From Cellvibrionales bacterium UBA7375 (GTDB lineage Bacteria > Pseudomonadota > Gammaproteobacteria > Pseudomonadales > Porticoccaceae): 41,955 bases of DNA. The translations under genes and the position numbers were made by a program. Numbering within the stretch: the stretch's first letter is position 1; each line of letters starts with the position of its first letter. The stretch covers positions 6,262 to 48,216 of the forward strand of contig DKNZ01000043.1 in NCBI GenBank assembly GCA_002469845.1. The letters are read 5' to 3'. Below, piece by piece: positions 40,580 to 41,955 of the stretch. A model generated the notes under the pieces. It was given only the letters and a program-made list of their open reading frames with translations. It made no database searches and was not told the DNA's origin.

Positions 40580-41458
40580 ATGTCAAAAAAACAGCTCCAG
40601 CCCAAGTGCCTTAAATGCGGTACTAAAACTCTCAATCTCTCCAGCCCTGCAATAATGGCGGTGCTGAATATCACACCCGATTCGTTCTCGGATGGAGGCC
40701 AGCTCTTTAGCCAAAAAGAAATAGATATAGACAAGGTATTGCGAACAGTTGAGGCTATGATTGATGAGAGTGCCGATATTATTGACCTAGGGGGTGAATC
40801 CACCCGCCCAGGCGCGACCCCAATAACAGTTCAGCAGGAACTTGACCGCGTAATACCGGTCTTAGAGTTGCTATCTAAAAGATTTGATACAATTTTTTCT
40901 GTGGATACAAGCTCCCCAGAAGTGATGCTTGAAGCTGATAAGGCAGGTGCTCATTTGATTAATGACGTGAGAGCCCTTAGACGCGAAGGCGCATTGGATG
41001 CGGCTTTGGAAACAGGCTTGCCAGTTTGCCTAATGCATATGCAGAATGGTCCAAAATCAATGCAACATAATCCTCAATATCAAAATGTTGTCAGTGATGT
41101 AATCAACTTTTTAGACCGACGAAAATTACAATGTATAGCGGCAGGAATTCCCAGCGATCAAATACTATTAGATCCTGGATTTGGTTTTGGTAAAACCCTC
41201 GACCACAATTTGGCGTTGTTTTCAGGGTTAACCCAACTGGCAGAGCAAAACCATCCTATAGTGGTAGGTTTATCTAGAAAATCCATGATTGGCCAAATCC
41301 TTGATGCAGAAGTAAATGATAGATTAATTGGAAGTGTTACAATGGCGCTTTTATCGACACAAAAAATCTTTTCGGTCGGAGGCTCTGTGATTTTGAGAGT
41401 TCACGATGTAAAAGAAACTAAGCAGGCTCTAGATGTTTGGCATGCAACAGAAAAATAA
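40580..41458 (+). CDS. folP: Dihydropteroate synthase
   Basis: A 292-aa TIM-barrel enzyme joining p-aminobenzoate to dihydropterin pyrophosphate in folate synthesis; it is the sulfonamide target. Conserved loops are ILNITPDSFSDGG-type AVLNITPDSFSDGG (27-40), IIDLGGESTRPGATP, FSVDTSSPEV, LINDVRAL, CLMHMQN and ILLDPGFGFGKT. The Pro and Arg of loop 2 (STRPGA) are normal, so no resistance-type insertion is visible. The ATG is 57 bp after the ftsH stop with a weak SD. It is followed by glmM after 15 bp, the conserved order. Confidence 0.96.
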   Translation: MSKKQLQPKCLKCGTKTLNLSSPAIMAVLNITPDSFSDGGQLFSQKEIDIDKVLRTVEAMIDESADIIDLGGESTRPGATPITVQQELDRVIPVLELLSKRFDTIFSVDTSSPEVMLEADKAGAHLINDVRALRREGALDAALETGLPVCLMHMQNGPKSMQHNPQYQNVVSDVINFLDRRKLQCIAAGIPSDQILLDPGFGFGKTLDHNLALFSGLTQLAEQNHPIVVGLSRKSMIGQILDAEVNDRLIGSVTMALLSTQKIFSVGGSVILRVHDVKETKQALDVWHATEK

Positions 41459-41473
41459 GGTTTTGGGTAACCC

Positions 41474-41955
41474 ATGAAACGCAAATATTTTGGAACAGAC
41501 GGTATTCGAGGTAGGGTTGGAGAAGACCCTATAACCGCCGATTTTATTCTTAAATTAGGTTGGGCAGCCGGCAAGGTTCTGACTAAATATGCAGAGGGTA
41601 AAAAAAATCGGGTAATTATTGGTAAGGATACAAGAGTATCTGGTTATATGTTCGAATCTGCACTTGAGGCAGGGCTAATTGCTGCAGGTGTAGATGTAGA
41701 CTTGCTGGGGCCAATGCCAACTCCGGCTATTGCCTACCTAACCAGAACTTTCCGCGCCGCAGCGGGAATTGTTATTAGTGCTTCCCACAATCCCGTAGAA
41801 GACAACGGTATAAAATTTTTCGCCGCGGATGGTTATAAACTACCCGATGAAATTGAGCTTGAGATAGAAGCCCTAATTGCTCAGCCGTTGATAACCAATG
41901 GCTCAAATAGTCTGGGTAAGGCGCGACGTATTCATGATGCATCGGGTCGTTATGT
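41474..41955 (+). CDS. glmM: Phosphoglucosamine mutase, 5' part (runs off window)
   Basis: The first 160 codons of GlmM, truncated by the window end and not by a mutation. The start MKRKYFGTDGIRGRVGEDPI is diagnostic, and the phosphoserine loop IVISASHNPVEDNGIKFF holds the catalytic Ser104. GlmM turns glucosamine-6-phosphate into glucosamine-1-phosphate for UDP-GlcNAc, feeding MurA and LPS. The ATG follows a GGGTAACCC stretch 15 bp after the folP stop. The same metabolite is sensed by RapZ, encoded elsewhere in this window. Confidence 0.96.
   Translation, partial: MKRKYFGTDGIRGRVGEDPITADFILKLGWAAGKVLTKYAEGKKNRVIIGKDTRVSGYMFESALEAGLIAAGVDVDLLGPMPTPAIAYLTRTFRAAAGIVISASHNPVEDNGIKFFAADGYKLPDEIELEIEALIAQPLITNGSNSLGKARRIHDASGRY

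Noticed and set aside
40580..40640. CxxC (CLKC) at the FolP N-terminus as a new metal site
   Set aside because: The CG...L.LS.P.VM pattern before the first DHPS loop is common in gammaproteobacterial FolP, so it is probably ordinary.
1..41955. Mobile elements, defence systems, CRISPR arrays, prophage or biosynthetic clusters
   Set aside because: No transposase, integrase, Cas, phage or NRPS/PKS-type gene and no array of spaced direct repeats was seen; the window is a conserved core region.

Overview
The window is chromosomal housekeeping DNA from a gammaproteobacterium. It carries about 45 tightly packed genes, many overlapping by 1-14 bp, and no intergenic gap exceeds 300 bp (the longest, about 266 bp, lies between gatC and mreB). 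I see no tRNA, rRNA, insertion sequence, prophage, integron, CRISPR array or origin. Base composition looks moderately AT-rich by eye. The gene order algW/degS-hisC-hisD-hisG-murA-ibaG-mlaC / kdsD-kdsC-lptC-lptA-lptB-rpoN-hpf-ptsN-rapZ-npr / darP-nit-yhdP-rng-maf-mreD-mreC-mreB / gatC-gatA-gatB matches, from memory, a colinear block of Pseudomonas (around rpoN, mreB and gatB). With the marine-type accessory genes (saccharopine-reductase-like protein, DUF2256, renalase-like oxidoreductase, bactofilin) this suggests a non-enteric, probably marine gammaproteobacterium such as a SAR92/Cellvibrionales relative. The taxon is an inference.

Layout. 1-6.9 kb: accessory genes, namely a reductase (-), a GST, an ABC exporter, a bactofilin with an unknown methyltransferase-like partner, and an SDR (+). 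5.9-11.6 kb: a minus-strand run gatC-gatA-gatB, PA4642-family, phosphatase-like, DoxX, a 50-aa DUF2256 protein and a FAD oxidoreductase. 11.6-21.1 kb: plus-strand mreB-mreC-mreD-maf-rng-yhdP-nit, covering rod-shape, RNase G and envelope lipid transport. 21.1-31.0 kb: a minus-strand run yrbG, kdsD, kdsC, lptC, lptA, lptB, rpoN, hpf, ptsN, rapZ, npr, mgtE, darP, covering LPS core sugar synthesis, LPS transport, sigma-54, nitrogen-PTS and Mg transport. 31.1-36.4 kb: mlaC, ibaG, murA, hisG, hisD, hisC (+). 36.4-37.9 kb: degS and yhbY (-). 38.0 kb to the end: rlmE, ftsH, folP and the 5' part of glmM (+), cut by the window edge.

Functionally the window is dominated by envelope biogenesis (MreBCD, MurA, GlmM, Kds, Lpt, MlaC, YhdP, DegS, FtsH) and its regulation (RpoN, PTS-Ntr, RapZ, HPF). 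No clearly novel multi-gene system is present. The points worth a second look are regulatory and comparative: mreC apparently starts at an AUU codon whose Shine-Dalgarno can be masked by a hairpin and which follows a possible 9-codon leader ORF; the npr-mgtE spacer can form chained, mutually exclusive hairpins; mlaC stands without mlaF, mlaE, mlaD or mlaB; tldD and pmbA are missing from beside nit/darP; and a bactofilin is followed by an unrecognised, degenerate methyltransferase-like protein.
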